The notes under the pieces were generated by a model. That model worked only from the letters and a program-made list of their open reading frames with translations. It did not search any database and had not been told where the DNA came from. From JALYNX01 sp964608055 (GTDB taxonomy: Bacteria; Actinomycetota; Acidimicrobiia; Spongiisociales; ZC4RG35): a stretch of DNA of 11,185 nt. A program made the position numbers and the translations under genes. Shown here piece by piece: positions 1 through 6,889 of the stretch; positions within the stretch are counted from its first letter, which is position 1; each line of letters begins with the position of its first letter. The stretch spans positions 1-11,185 of the forward strand of contig CAZSMJ010000064.1 in NCBI GenBank assembly GCA_964608055.1, written 5' to 3'.

Positions 1-1
1 C

Positions 2-52
2 AGCCTCTTGTTGCGGTCGCGCCTGCTGAGAAAGGTCGGGGCCAGCTACTGA
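2..52 (+). CDS. Possible C-terminal tail of an upstream gene (partial)
   Basis: One plus-strand frame is open from the window edge to a TGA at 50-52 and ends in the basic tail RSRLLRKVGASY. A second plus-strand frame is open to a TAA at 61-63. Either could be the end of a gene starting outside the window. The piece is too short to recognise a family. The palindromic half-repeat at 74-98 follows directly, and its other copy in the window also lies just past a stop codon, which weakly favours a gene end here. Confidence 0.2.
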   Translation, partial: SLLLRSRLLRKVGASY

Positions 53-73
53 CCCCACCGTAATGAGGTCCGG

Positions 74-98
74 ATATGACCCCTGTGCGTCCCAATTA
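74..98. repeat. Half-copy of a dispersed palindromic repeat
   Basis: These 25 bases match 3714-3738 at 23 of 25 positions, differing at 85 and 89. They also match the reverse complement of the left arm of that second element at 17 of 18 positions. No matching left arm is visible upstream, so this copy looks truncated or degenerate. It is AT-richer than its surroundings and lies between a possible gene end and the kinase at 156. Confidence 0.6.
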
Positions 99-155
99 GG
101 TGTGGGCGATCATGCGCTCTGGATCTATAGCCGGGCCATTTTCGACCGATAAAAC

Positions 156-950
156 ATGGTGGTCACGCTACGCGGGAGGCTGCAGGTCGACACCGGTCCC
201 GGACCGAGGTTGACGGTTGCTGCCTGCCTGACCGGTTTCGTTGTGCTCGGCCTTGCGCTGTCGGGTTGGCTCGGCGTTGCCCGGACCGCCCAGATCGTGG
301 TCACCCTGTTGGTTCCGGCGACGGTCATGTTCCTGTTCTGGCGAGCCGTTCGGGCCCGTGTCGTCGAGCGGGAAGAAGAGATCGAAGCCATGCTCGACTT
401 CGAGAGGGTCTCCAGCCGGGCTTTCGCCGAGTTCCTGGCCGACGTCTCCCACGAATTGCCGGTCCATTCCGAGCGGTGCAGCCTGCGGGCGGAAGCATTG
501 GCGGTTGCCGTCGACTATCAGATGGTCGGCCCCCGGCTCCGGGTGGCAGTGCCGGACATCGTTGTCGTCACCGACCCCCATCTCCTCAGACAACTGCTTC
601 ACATCCTGGTGGGCAATGCCCTGCGTCATGGCGGCGAGAGGGTTGCGATTTGGGGCGCTGCCGACGGCGAATCGGCCGTGCTGAATGTGTCCGACGACGG
701 CCCCGGGATTCCCGCTGAGCTCGACGGACGGCTATTCGAGCGACTCGTGGACCTCGGGAAACAGACGCCGGCGGTTGGCGCGACGGGAACCGGTCTGTCG
801 ATAGCTCGGACTTTGGGTGATCTGATGGGCGGTCAGATCACCTACCGGCGAGATGCGAGTTGGACCCACTTCTCGTTTCGCTTGGCTTTGAATGCAGTCG
901 GGGAGCGCCCCGAACCCGCCCGGGCCCGTCTCGGTGCGGGGGTGGTCTGA
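156..950 (+). CDS. Short membrane histidine kinase with a truncated DHp domain
   Basis: This is a 264-residue sensor-kinase-like protein. Two hydrophobic helices (about 20-40 and 46-64) are joined by a very short loop and followed by a charged helix (65-90). An H-box remnant FLADVSHEL places His at 99, but the usual RTPL is replaced by PVHS. The ATPase domain has an N-box (HILVGNALRH, Asn154), a G1 box (DDGPGIP, 180-186), an F-box (LFERL) and a G2 box (GTGLS, 211-215), so ATP binding looks intact. His99 to the N-box Asn is only 55 residues, against 113 in the complete kinase at 5834-6889, so the rest of DHp helix 1 and all of helix 2 appear to be missing. No Shine-Dalgarno is evident before the ATG, so the transcript may be leaderless. 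No response regulator is adjacent. The next gene starts 3 bp after the stop, implying cotranscription. It could be an in-frame deletion, a specialised ATPase, or an assembly collapse. Confidence 0.85.
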   Translation: MVVTLRGRLQVDTGPGPRLTVAACLTGFVVLGLALSGWLGVARTAQIVVTLLVPATVMFLFWRAVRARVVEREEEIEAMLDFERVSSRAFAEFLADVSHELPVHSERCSLRAEALAVAVDYQMVGPRLRVAVPDIVVVTDPHLLRQLLHILVGNALRHGGERVAIWGAADGESAVLNVSDDGPGIPAELDGRLFERLVDLGKQTPAVGATGTGLSIARTLGDLMGGQITYRRDASWTHFSFRLALNAVGERPEPARARLGAGVV

Positions 951-953
951 CGG

Positions 954-1498
954 ATGCGCTTCAGGACCTCGGTGCAGGCTGCGGTGCTCGCGGTGCTGTC
1001 ACTGGGGGTCCTGATCCCGGTCGCGGCTGCTGCCGACACCGAAACCTTCTTCCTCGGACCTGAAGGTGTGCCTCTTGGATCGCTGATCGGGACGCCCCAC
1101 GGCGGGGAGATGCCCAACTACGACCGCGGTCGCGACCTCGACCCCGGGCTCTTGCTCATTAGATCTGATAAGGGCTTGCTCGAGACCGACGAAAGCCGCT
1201 ATCAGCACTGGCAGGCCGAGATGACAGGACGCCATCTGACCGGTTATCCGAGCATCGTGGTCTGGAGCGCAGCTGCAGGCTTCGAGCGCGAGATGACCGG
1301 GGTCTTCACCATCTATCTGCTCGATTGCCCGGAATCGGCCATCGCCTGCACTGAGCTGACGAGTGTGAAGGTGACGGTGCTGCCCGGGGCATCTGCCGGA
1401 TGGGCCGAGACCGGGGTGGTGCTCCCCGCCATCGATCATGTCTTCGCTGATGGCCGGCATCTGGGGGTTCGGATCGTCGTCTCCGAGAGCTCAGAGAC
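954..1498 (+). CDS. Secreted protein of unknown function, cut by assembly gap
   Basis: The ATG lies 3 bp after the kinase stop. The N-terminus is a classical signal peptide: MRFR, a hydrophobic core (about 8-23) and an Ala-rich cleavage region near residues 24-27. The visible mature part, to about residue 181, is rich in short beta-strand-like segments (SIVVWSAA, VFTIYLL, VKVTVLPG, LGVRIVVSES) and has two cysteines about 8 residues apart (LLDC..AIAC). This suggests an exported all-beta domain, perhaps a jelly-roll or immunoglobulin-like fold. I do not recognise a named family. Tight coupling to the membrane kinase suggests a shared envelope role, which is inference. The 3' end is unknown because 100 N bases follow, and the few codons read after the gap cannot be assigned to this frame. 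Confidence 0.75.
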
Positions 1499-1598
1499 NN
1501 NNNNNNNNNNNNNNNNNNNNNNNNNNNNNNNNNNNNNNNNNNNNNNNNNNNNNNNNNNNNNNNNNNNNNNNNNNNNNNNNNNNNNNNNNNNNNNNNNN
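1499..1598. other. Assembly gap (100 N)
   Basis: There are exactly 100 consecutive N bases, the conventional placeholder for a scaffold gap of unknown size. The real distance, and any reading frame crossing it, cannot be inferred. It interrupts the secreted-protein gene that starts at 954. Confidence 0.97.
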
Positions 1599-1815
1599 GG
1601 AAGAAACACAACCGTGATCCCGAGTTGACCTGTCGGAAACAGAACTCTCGTACGTTGGGTCATGGTCGAGGTCCGGGTGCTTCCTCCCATAGGCGCCCGG
1701 TCCGATGATCGGACAGACGTCGAGGGCCGGGACGGAAGGGAAGTAAGCGTCCTCCTCTAGGCCGGTAACGGTGAACATCCAGCCCGGCCCCCGACTTCTG
1801 AGGGCTACCGTCCTT
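1599..1815. other. Apparently non-coding stretch with two hairpins before the DksA-like gene
   Basis: I find no convincing gene after the gap. A frame that includes an ATG at 1662 runs about 32 codons to a TAG, but its third positions are much less GC-biased than neighbouring genes, and no family is recognisable. Two hairpins occur in series. The first is a perfect 7-bp inverted repeat, GTCCGAT-g-ATCGGAC, at 1700-1714. The second pairs GGACG (1730-1734) with CGTCC (1748-1752). They may belong to the 5' leader or an operator of the gene that follows. Confidence 0.4.
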
Positions 1816-2163
1816 GTGTTGACCGATTCGAAATCCGATCTGGAACGAGTCGCTTCGTCACTCCGTCGACGCCGCGAGGCCTTGAGCGCGGAGCTGGACC
1901 GCCTCGTGGAGCCTCCCGAGGCCGGAGCCTCGGTGGCGTTCGGGAAGCGGGTCGGCGATGGGACCACCGAGGCTGTGGAACGGATCACGAGCACGGCTAC
2001 CGCTCGTTCCATCTTCGCCTCGATCGAGGGCATCGATTCGGCATTGGCCAAGATCGAGGCTGGCAGTTACGGCGTGTGCGAGCGATGTGGTGAAGAGATC
2101 CCGGTAGCCCGTCTCGAGGCCCTCCCCGCCAGCTCGCTTTGCATAGAGTGTGCCCGACTCTGA
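1816..2163 (+). CDS. DksA/TraR-family C4 zinc-finger protein
   Basis: The C-terminal half is the DksA/TraR zinc-finger signature: helix ALAKIEAGSYGVCERCGEEI, then PVARLEALP and SLCIEC. The four cysteines form CxxC-N17-CxxC. The N-terminal half is charged and helical, consistent with the coiled coil that enters the RNA polymerase secondary channel in characterised members. The length (115 residues from GTG 1816) suits short actinobacterial members. I see no DxxDxA tip motif of true DksA, so ppGpp-type function cannot be assumed. The start is uncertain. GTG 1816 and TTG 1819 sit 11-14 bases after GAGGG and give an N-terminus typical of the family. GTG 1771 would add 15 residues (NIQPGPRLL...). 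The gene follows a structured leader. Confidence 0.85.
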   Translation: MLTDSKSDLERVASSLRRRREALSAELDRLVEPPEAGASVAFGKRVGDGTTEAVERITSTATARSIFASIEGIDSALAKIEAGSYGVCERCGEEIPVARLEALPASSLCIECARL

Positions 2164-2170
2164 CCGGGGT

Positions 2171-2198
2171 GGTCCCTGGGGGAAGATCCCCATAGACC
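2171..2198 (+). terminator. Stem-loop just after the DksA-like gene
   Basis: TGGGG (2177-2181) can pair with CCCCA (2188-2192) around a 6-base loop. GGTC (2171-2174) can pair with GACC (2195-2198) across a short internal mismatch. It starts 7 bases after the stop codon, but no T-run follows, so it would be a weak terminator or an mRNA-stabilising hairpin. Confidence 0.3.
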
Positions 2199-2228
2199 GG
2201 GGTGTTCGGTTGCGGCACGGTACGGGCG

Positions 2229-2507
2229 ATGTTCCAAACAAACGAGCTTCAACAGTTGGGAAGCCGGGTGCTGGCCGGCGGTTTGATCGTGGCTGCCGTC
2301 ACACTCTCGGGGGTCATCGCCGACCAGGTGCTCACCGGGGGCACTCCTTCGATCAGGGCGACCTGTGTCTTGTTCCTTTGGACCGGTGGCGCGGCGATCG
2401 TGATCGGGATGATCCTGCGCATCGTCGGTGCCCGCCCCAGACTCTCCAGTCCGATGCCCCGCCCACGGCCCCGGCGACGGTCCCGGCGCTCGCCGAGCTG
2501 GCACTAG
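2229..2507 (+). CDS. Small two-helix membrane protein, hypothetical
   Basis: This encodes 92 residues from ATG 2229. An in-frame GTG at 2202 would add nine residues (MFGCGTVRA). Neither start has a strong ribosome binding site. There are two hydrophobic segments, about residues 13-34 and 44-67, separated by a short polar loop. The C-terminal tail is extremely Arg/Pro-rich (PRPRPRRRSRRSPSWH), probably cytoplasmic by the positive-inside rule. It lies in the same direction as the DksA-like gene, 65 bp after its stop. I recognise no family. A competing frame over the same bases lacks membrane helices and looks like a shadow. Confidence 0.55.
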   Translation: MFQTNELQQLGSRVLAGGLIVAAVTLSGVIADQVLTGGTPSIRATCVLFLWTGGAAIVIGMILRIVGARPRLSSPMPRPRPRRRSRRSPSWH

Positions 2508-2612
2508 GCCCAGCCTGCTCACCCTGGTTGGGATTGTCTTAGCGCGTGCGCATAGGCGTATGTTTCGGCCACAACGAGGGCGCGCCCCTCTCCCCATGGT
2601 GAAAGGTCGGAC

Positions 2613-3674
2613 GTGATGAGAGCCATGACCAGACGGCTCCTTTCGGTATCCCTCGTGGTGGCACTGTTGGCTATCCCAGCTCTGGCCGGAGCGATCAGTG
2701 GTCTTGGCGGGCCCCTATTCGGTCTGACCACTGCCCGCGACGGCAACCTCTTGGTGGCCGATGCCAGTGCTGGCATCCATGTGATCAAGAAGGACCAGAT
2801 TCGCTCGACGATCCCGCTTCCCGGAGTAACCGATGTCAGCGCCGCAAGCAGGAATCTGCTCTGGGCCGTCACCGGCGCCGGGGACAGCCCTCAGACCGAC
2901 ACCGGCCAAGGCCTGTACCGGATCTGGAAGGGCGAGCCCCAGCTGGTCCTCAACCTCTTCGAGTTCGAGGCGGCGAACAACCCCGACGGAAACGACCCCT
3001 TCGACTCCAACCCCTATGACGTCCAGGCGCTGAGCTCTCATTCGGCTCTGGTGGTCGACGCCGGTGGCAACGATCTGCTCAAGGTGAACAAGGACGGCAG
3101 CGTCCGGGTCCTTGCGGTGTTCCCCGATGAGGAAGTCTCGACGGCGAACATCAAGGCGCTGTCGGGTTGTCCCAACCCACCTCCCCCGCCCGCCCCGGAG
3201 CCGGTCTTTCCCTGCGACGGGCCCGACACCATGCCGGCCCAGGCGGTGCCCACCAGTGTCGCCATCGGCCCCGACGGCTATTACTACGTCGGCGAGTTGA
3301 GGGGATTCCCCGGCCCCACCGGTGAGTCGAACATCTGGAGGGTCAGCCCGAGGGCATCGTGGGCCGAATGCCCAAGCAAGCACTGTGTGAAAGTCTTCGA
3401 CGGTGGTTTCACTTCGGTCATCGACCTCGCCTTCCACAAGGGGCGGCTCTACGTGGCTGAGCTCGATGAGCTGAGCTGGGCAGCCGTTGAGATCTTCCAG
3501 GATGGCGTCGGGGGGACGATCAGCTCCTGCAACGTGCGACGCCAGACCTGTCGAGTCGTGGCCGAGGGCATCCCACAACTGACTTCGATCACTTTCGACA
3601 ACAGAGGCCGTTTGTGGGCGACTCAGAACTCACTGGTCCCCGGCGGGGCCGAGGTGGTGAGGGTTGACTCCTAG
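2613..3674 (+). CDS. ScyD/ScyE-like secreted beta-propeller protein
   Basis: This 353-residue exported protein has a signal peptide (MTRRLL, hydrophobic core about 9-23, cleavage after ALA near residue 25). The mature part is a series of propeller-blade repeats of the form 'GLTTARDGNLLVAD', 'NPYDVQAL...ALVVDAGGNDLLKV', 'PTSVAIGPDGYYYVGELRGF', 'VIDLAFHKGRLYVAEL' and 'LTSITFDNRGRLWAT'. This pattern matches the ScyD/ScyE family, named from cyanobacterial scytonemin clusters but widespread in actinobacteria as secreted proteins of unknown function. A Pro-rich insert lies between cysteines in the centre (CPNPPPPPAPEPVFPC). AAAGGT at 2602-2607 is a good ribosome binding site for GTG 2613 or ATG 2616. 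No scytonemin genes are nearby, so a pigment role is not implied. It converges with the cyclase, separated by the long palindrome. Confidence 0.85.
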   Translation: MMRAMTRRLLSVSLVVALLAIPALAGAISGLGGPLFGLTTARDGNLLVADASAGIHVIKKDQIRSTIPLPGVTDVSAASRNLLWAVTGAGDSPQTDTGQGLYRIWKGEPQLVLNLFEFEAANNPDGNDPFDSNPYDVQALSSHSALVVDAGGNDLLKVNKDGSVRVLAVFPDEEVSTANIKALSGCPNPPPPPAPEPVFPCDGPDTMPAQAVPTSVAIGPDGYYYVGELRGFPGPTGESNIWRVSPRASWAECPSKHCVKVFDGGFTSVIDLAFHKGRLYVAELDELSWAAVEIFQDGVGGTISSCNVRRQTCRVVAEGIPQLTSITFDNRGRLWATQNSLVPGGAEVVRVDS

Positions 3675-3684
3675 GGCGGTAAGC

Positions 3685-3745
3685 CTCCCCATAATTGGGA
3701 CGCAGAGGGCCATATATGACCCCTCTGCTTCCCAATTACGAGGGG
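3685..3745. repeat. Long palindrome between convergent genes; complete copy of the repeat at 74-98
   Basis: The arms 3692-3709 and 3721-3738 pair over 18 positions with one mismatch (3701/3729), around an AT-rich loop (CATATATGA). Pairing continues imperfectly outward (CTCCCC at 3685-3690 with GAGGGG at 3740-3745). It fills almost the whole space between the propeller stop (3672-3674) and the cyclase stop (3746-3748). It could terminate transcription from both sides, though it lacks T-runs. The right half is nearly identical to 74-98, showing that this is a repeated element and not a private terminator. Confidence 0.75.
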
Positions 3746-5077
3746 TCAGACTTCGATGGAGTAGAGCCGGATCGGCTCCGCGATGCCCTTGAGCTCCCGG
3801 ACCCCGAGGTCGACGGCAACCACGCCGTCCTTGTTCTTCACGTTGTTGTAGACCGTCTCCGAGGCGACGATGGTCCCCGGCTCGGCGAAGGCCTCGATTC
3901 GAGCCGCGATGTTGACCCCATCTCCGAACACGTCACCGGCGGACACTGTTACCTCCCCGAGATGAATACCGATCCTCAATTGGAACAGCCCTTCAGCTTT
4001 GGCTGAGCTCTGGATCTCGCGGGCGGTGGCAACCGCGCTGGAGACCGAATCGAACATGGCGAGCATGCCGTCGCCCAGTTCCTTCAGGAGCCGACCTCCG
4101 TTGCGAACGATCCGGTCGCGGTGAATCTGGCCCGACACCTCAAGTGCCCGAAGTGCAGCAGCCTCGTCGGTGGCCATCATCGTTGTGAAGGCGACGATGT
4201 CTGAGAACATGATCGCCGAGAGCTGGCTGCGGTCGGCGTCCCCGACCCGGATCGCCTCATCGAGATAGTGGCGTTTGCCCCGCAGCGCCGCCTGATACTC
4301 GTCGGGGGAGAGGATGTTCTCCTCGAGTTGCATCTCGGTTCTCAACAAGTTCTCGATGAAGGCGTCGAGCTTCTCGGGGCTCGACTTGACCGTCTCCCGG
4401 ATGAAACGGCTGTCGATGTTGATGCAGACCGCCCCCACCAACCCGTAGTCCCGGCGGTAGATGGGGATGGTGGTGCATTTGAACTGGCGGGCACCGATGC
4501 TGAGCTCGTAGTTGAGCTTGTCCTGGTTCTGGTTTTGGCGGGTTTTGAGGTCGAGCACCAGGTTGGTTGCGCCCATTTCCAACTTCCGCCCGGTGACCTC
4601 ACCGTTCTCCAGCGTCACGATCGACCGAGCCGGATTGACCAGATTGTGGAGCAGGATCTCGATGCCGGTGTTGGGAAACGACCGCCCGATGAGTTTGACG
4701 ATCCGTTTGTAGTTCTCCAGGTACGCCTCGTTGTCCGAGATCACCGAGTCCCCGTCGTAGCGGTCGTACACACGGCGGTATTCGTTGATATCCGCGGTGG
4801 CAAAGCGGTCCCGGACGAAGTTCTGCTCACCGATCACGATCAACTCCCGGGCGGCGGTCGAATTGCGGTGAGCGAGGAAGTATCGGACCGCCTGGTTGAA
4901 GTGCTCGGGACTGAACTCGATGTGTCGGCTCTCGTTGACGATGAACGGATAGAACTCGTACTCCTCGAGCCGCTTGGTCTCGGCTTCGCGCTCGAACCCC
5001 TGACCGAACCGGTAAGCGAAGAACCCCACCAGCGCAAGTGCGGTCACCGCGACGGCGATCAGGATTGGATCAGACAC
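3746..5077 (-). CDS. Membrane-anchored class III adenylate/guanylate cyclase with YheO-like PAS domain
   Basis: From GTG 5077 this is a 443-residue protein. An N-terminal membrane helix (about 3-21) precedes a charged segment. Residues about 117-225 resemble the YheO-like PAS domain (PAS_6): IEILLHNL, SIVTLENGEVTGRKLE, YELSIGARQFKCTTIPIYR and GLVGAVCINID. A helical linker (230-280) leads to the class III cyclase domain (285-443). Its metal-binding Asp293 (FSDIVAF) and Asp336 (ELGDGM), purine-contacting Lys332 and Asp386, and transition-state residues Asn389 and Arg393 (VNIAAR) are all present. The enzyme should therefore be active, and the Lys/Asp pair favours cAMP. In characterised proteins the YheO domain sits in DNA-binding regulators, so its use as a cyclase input is unusual. 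In-frame ATGs at 5107 and 5134 could extend the protein, but they fall inside a direct repeat and sit only 2 bases after the GGGAG motif. The gene is divergent from the lipoprotein at 5231. Confidence 0.9.
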   Translation of the reverse strand: MSDPILIAVAVTALALVGFFAYRFGQGFEREAETKRLEEYEFYPFIVNESRHIEFSPEHFNQAVRYFLAHRNSTAARELIVIGEQNFVRDRFATADINEYRRVYDRYDGDSVISDNEAYLENYKRIVKLIGRSFPNTGIEILLHNLVNPARSIVTLENGEVTGRKLEMGATNLVLDLKTRQNQNQDKLNYELSIGARQFKCTTIPIYRRDYGLVGAVCINIDSRFIRETVKSSPEKLDAFIENLLRTEMQLEENILSPDEYQAALRGKRHYLDEAIRVGDADRSQLSAIMFSDIVAFTTMMATDEAAALRALEVSGQIHRDRIVRNGGRLLKELGDGMLAMFDSVSSAVATAREIQSSAKAEGLFQLRIGIHLGEVTVSAGDVFGDGVNIAARIEAFAEPGTIVASETVYNNVKNKDGVVAVDLGVRELKGIAEPIRLYSIEV

Positions 5078-5104
5078 CAGGGAAGGGTATCCCTCGCCAC
5101 AACA

Positions 5105-5147
5105 CATTTCTCCCCCAGCGAACGAAGTGAGCATTTCTCCCCCCAGC
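5105..5147. repeat. Tandem direct repeat in the cyclase/lipoprotein intergenic region
   Basis: Two copies of CATTTCT-(C5 or C6)-AGC start at 5105 and 5132, a 27-bp period, with AGCGAACGAAGTGAGC at the junction. On the cyclase strand each reads as GGGGGAGAAATG, which mimics a ribosome binding site with a start codon too close to it. The region could be a dispersed repeat, part of the divergent promoter, or both. Confidence 0.5.
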
Positions 5148-5230
5148 CAAACGCCGTGACCGCTGGTGGGGGCGCCCCGGAACGCGGTCTGCTCGATTTT
5201 GGATGGCCGGGCCGTAGTCTGGAGACCCGA

Positions 5231-5818
5231 ATGAGTCGTTCCCGTCTTCTGATCATCGGCTTCGCCCTGTTGGCGGCGTGTGGCAACGACGCCAGCGCCG
5301 ACACCACGTTGGCCACCACCACGACAACTACGGCAGCGACCACGACCAGCACCCAACCCTCGACGACCGTCACCACTGCTGTGACTTCGACGACCGCGAC
5401 CACCGTCGCAAACACCGACGACCTCGCTGAGGGTGCGGGATGCACCCCTGGGGACGGCCAGCTACCGGACGGGTTGTGGTTCGGTCTCGTGACCTCGAGG
5501 AGCGAAGACTCCCTCGAGTTCGATCTCGCCTGCTGGTTCACCGGCGACGCCGCCACCCAGGCTGCGGCTGAGGACGGTGCGGAGTCACCGCCTCCCAACG
5601 ACTATTACGTCCGCAACACGAATCCCGCGACCCGGGCGGTCCCGGTGGGAGACCTTGTGGATGTGACCTTCTACCCGGACGGCGATCCCACCAACGGAGT
5701 GGAGATCGACTACGACGACTGGGCCGACATGGTCGCGGCTCGTGGCTTCGAACTGGGCGTATGGATCGCGATCGAAAATGGGGCGATCGGCGCCATCCAT
5801 GAGCAATGGGTGCCGTGA
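5231..5818 (+). CDS. Thr-rich secreted lipoprotein, conserved domain of unknown function
   Basis: This 195-residue protein has a lipoprotein signal: basic MSRSR, a hydrophobic stretch and lipobox LLAAC with Cys17 as the lipidated residue. A low-complexity Thr-rich linker (about 25-61) then spans the cell wall region. The globular C-terminus contains DGLWFGLVTS, LEFDLACWFTGDAA, PPPNDYYVRNTNPATRAVPV and a final acidic strand region ending IGAIHEQWVP. I associate this arrangement (a 'DLA.W.TG.AA' motif followed by 'PNDYY..N.NP..R..PV') with exported actinobacterial proteins of unknown function, recalled from memory. GGAG at 5221-5224 lies 6 bases before the ATG, a good start. The gene is divergent from the cyclase and convergent with the kinase, whose stop is 15 bp away. 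Binding of a cell-wall or extracellular ligand is plausible but unproven. Confidence 0.85.
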   Translation: MSRSRLLIIGFALLAACGNDASADTTLATTTTTTAATTTSTQPSTTVTTAVTSTTATTVANTDDLAEGAGCTPGDGQLPDGLWFGLVTSRSEDSLEFDLACWFTGDAATQAAAEDGAESPPPNDYYVRNTNPATRAVPVGDLVDVTFYPDGDPTNGVEIDYDDWADMVAARGFELGVWIAIENGAIGAIHEQWVP

Positions 5819-5819
5819 G

Positions 5820-5837
5820 CTGACTGCTCCTGGTCAG
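5820..5837. terminator. Small hairpin between convergent lipoprotein and kinase genes
   Basis: CTGAC (5820-5824) pairs with GTCAG (5833-5837) around an 8-base loop. It lies between the two stop codons and overlaps the kinase stop. The stem is only 5 bp with no T-run, so terminator function is weakly supported. Confidence 0.25.
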
Positions 5838-6889
5838 GATTGAACCGGAAGCTGGATGGTGAACACCGCTCCGCCTTGAGCCCGGTTGGCGGCGGTTAGG
5901 GAGCCACCGTGGGCCTCGACCAGATCCCGGGCGATGGAGAGGCCGAGCCCGGTGCCGGCAGAGTCTCCGGCCTTCACGAAACGCTCGAAGATGTGCTCCA
6001 GCCGGTCCGCCGGGATTCCGGTCCCGGTGTCGGAGACCTCGATCACGATTCGGTGCTCTTCTTGATAGGCCTTCACCGTCAGCGTTCCGCCATCGGGCAT
6101 GTGATGGATCGCATTGGAGATCAGATTGGCCAGCACCTGATGCAGTCGCTGCTGGTCGACCTCCACCTCGGACAGGCCGGGCCGAACCTGGGTCTCGGAG
6201 ATCACGGCCTGGCCCTCGAGGTTCGAAGCGAACGAGGTGATCACCTGGGCGATCAGGGTCTCGATGTCGGTCGGTTCCTTGTGCAGTTGGAGCCTGCCCG
6301 CATCGGCCAGTGCCAGTATCCGGAGGTCCTCGAGGAGGCGCTCCATCAGCTCCACCTCGTCGATGACGTGAGACAGGCTCTCCGGCTCGTGGAGCCCGTC
6401 GAGCACCGCCTCGATCTCGCCCCGGATCACGGTGAGCGGGGTGCGTAGTTCGTGACCGAGGTCAGCCAAGAGCCGCCGCCGTCGCTCGTCCTCTTCCTCG
6501 AGACGCACCGCCATCCGGTTGAAGGAGGCGCCTACCGCCCCGAATGGCCCCGGTCCCATAGCGGTTATCCGAACACCGGTCTCTCCGGCCCCGAGACGAC
6601 GGGTGGCGTCGATCAGGTCGCCGACCGGCGCCCAGGAGCGCCCAAACATCCTCCGAGCAGATGTGGCGAACCCGATCAAGATCAGCACTACGAGCAGAGT
6701 GACCACCCAGCGATGACCTGGCCTGACCCCGCCGAACCGGGAGCCGAACAGCACTCCGATCAGGGTCCCGATCAGGAACAGGAACAGAACGAAGCCGACA
6801 ATGCGGGCGAAGATGTGTCGACCCGGTCCCCATCCCGGCGGACCGCCCTCATGACCCCAGGGAGGGCCCCAGTGCTCGTGGTCAGGCAT
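5834..6889 (-). CDS. Sensor histidine kinase, minimal extracytoplasmic loop
   Basis: This is a 351-residue kinase. The N-terminus is His/Trp/Gly/Pro-rich (MPDHEHWGPPWGHEGG). TM1 (about 27-49) and TM2 (61-76) are separated by about 11 residues, so there is no periplasmic sensor domain. A HAMP-like segment (77-130) leads to a complete DHp domain with phospho-acceptor His146 (LGHELRTPL). The ATPase domain has an N-box (NLISNAIHH, Asn259), a G1 box (DTGTGIP, 287-293), an F-box (IFERF) and a G2 box (GTGLGLS, 312-318). All catalytic motifs are intact. The ATG at 6889 lies inside the end of the regulator gene (8-bp overlap, ATGCCTGA), so translation is probably coupled. It should phosphorylate the regulator encoded upstream. 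The lack of an ectodomain suggests sensing within or through the membrane, perhaps via the partner protein at 7587-7985. Confidence 0.95.
   Translation of the reverse strand: MPDHEHWGPPWGHEGGPPGWGPGRHIFARIVGFVLFLFLIGTLIGVLFGSRFGGVRPGHRWVVTLLVVLILIGFATSARRMFGRSWAPVGDLIDATRRLGAGETGVRITAMGPGPFGAVGASFNRMAVRLEEEDERRRRLLADLGHELRTPLTVIRGEIEAVLDGLHEPESLSHVIDEVELMERLLEDLRILALADAGRLQLHKEPTDIETLIAQVITSFASNLEGQAVISETQVRPGLSEVEVDQQRLHQVLANLISNAIHHMPDGGTLTVKAYQEEHRIVIEVSDTGTGIPADRLEHIFERFVKAGDSAGTGLGLSIARDLVEAHGGSLTAANRAQGGAVFTIQLPVQS

Noticed and set aside
1599..1757. Short plus-strand frame after the gap (ATG 1662 to the TAG at about 1755)
   Set aside because: It has weak third-position GC bias, no ribosome binding site and no recognisable family. 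It is adjacent to a gap, so the frame is untrustworthy.
2715..3578. Minus-strand open frame of about 287 codons
   Set aside because: It is a shadow of the ScyD/ScyE-like gene, which has a signal peptide, a ribosome binding site and blade repeats on the plus strand.
4268..5230. Long plus-strand open frame running into the lipoprotein gene
   Set aside because: It lies antisense to the cyclase coding region, and its sequence is the shadow of the GC-rich third positions there. The lipoprotein starts at 5231 with its own ribosome binding site and signal peptide.
5315..5415. ACC/ACG-rich tandem repeat as a microsatellite or CRISPR-like array
   Set aside because: It encodes the Thr-rich linker of the lipoprotein and has no unit-spacer structure.
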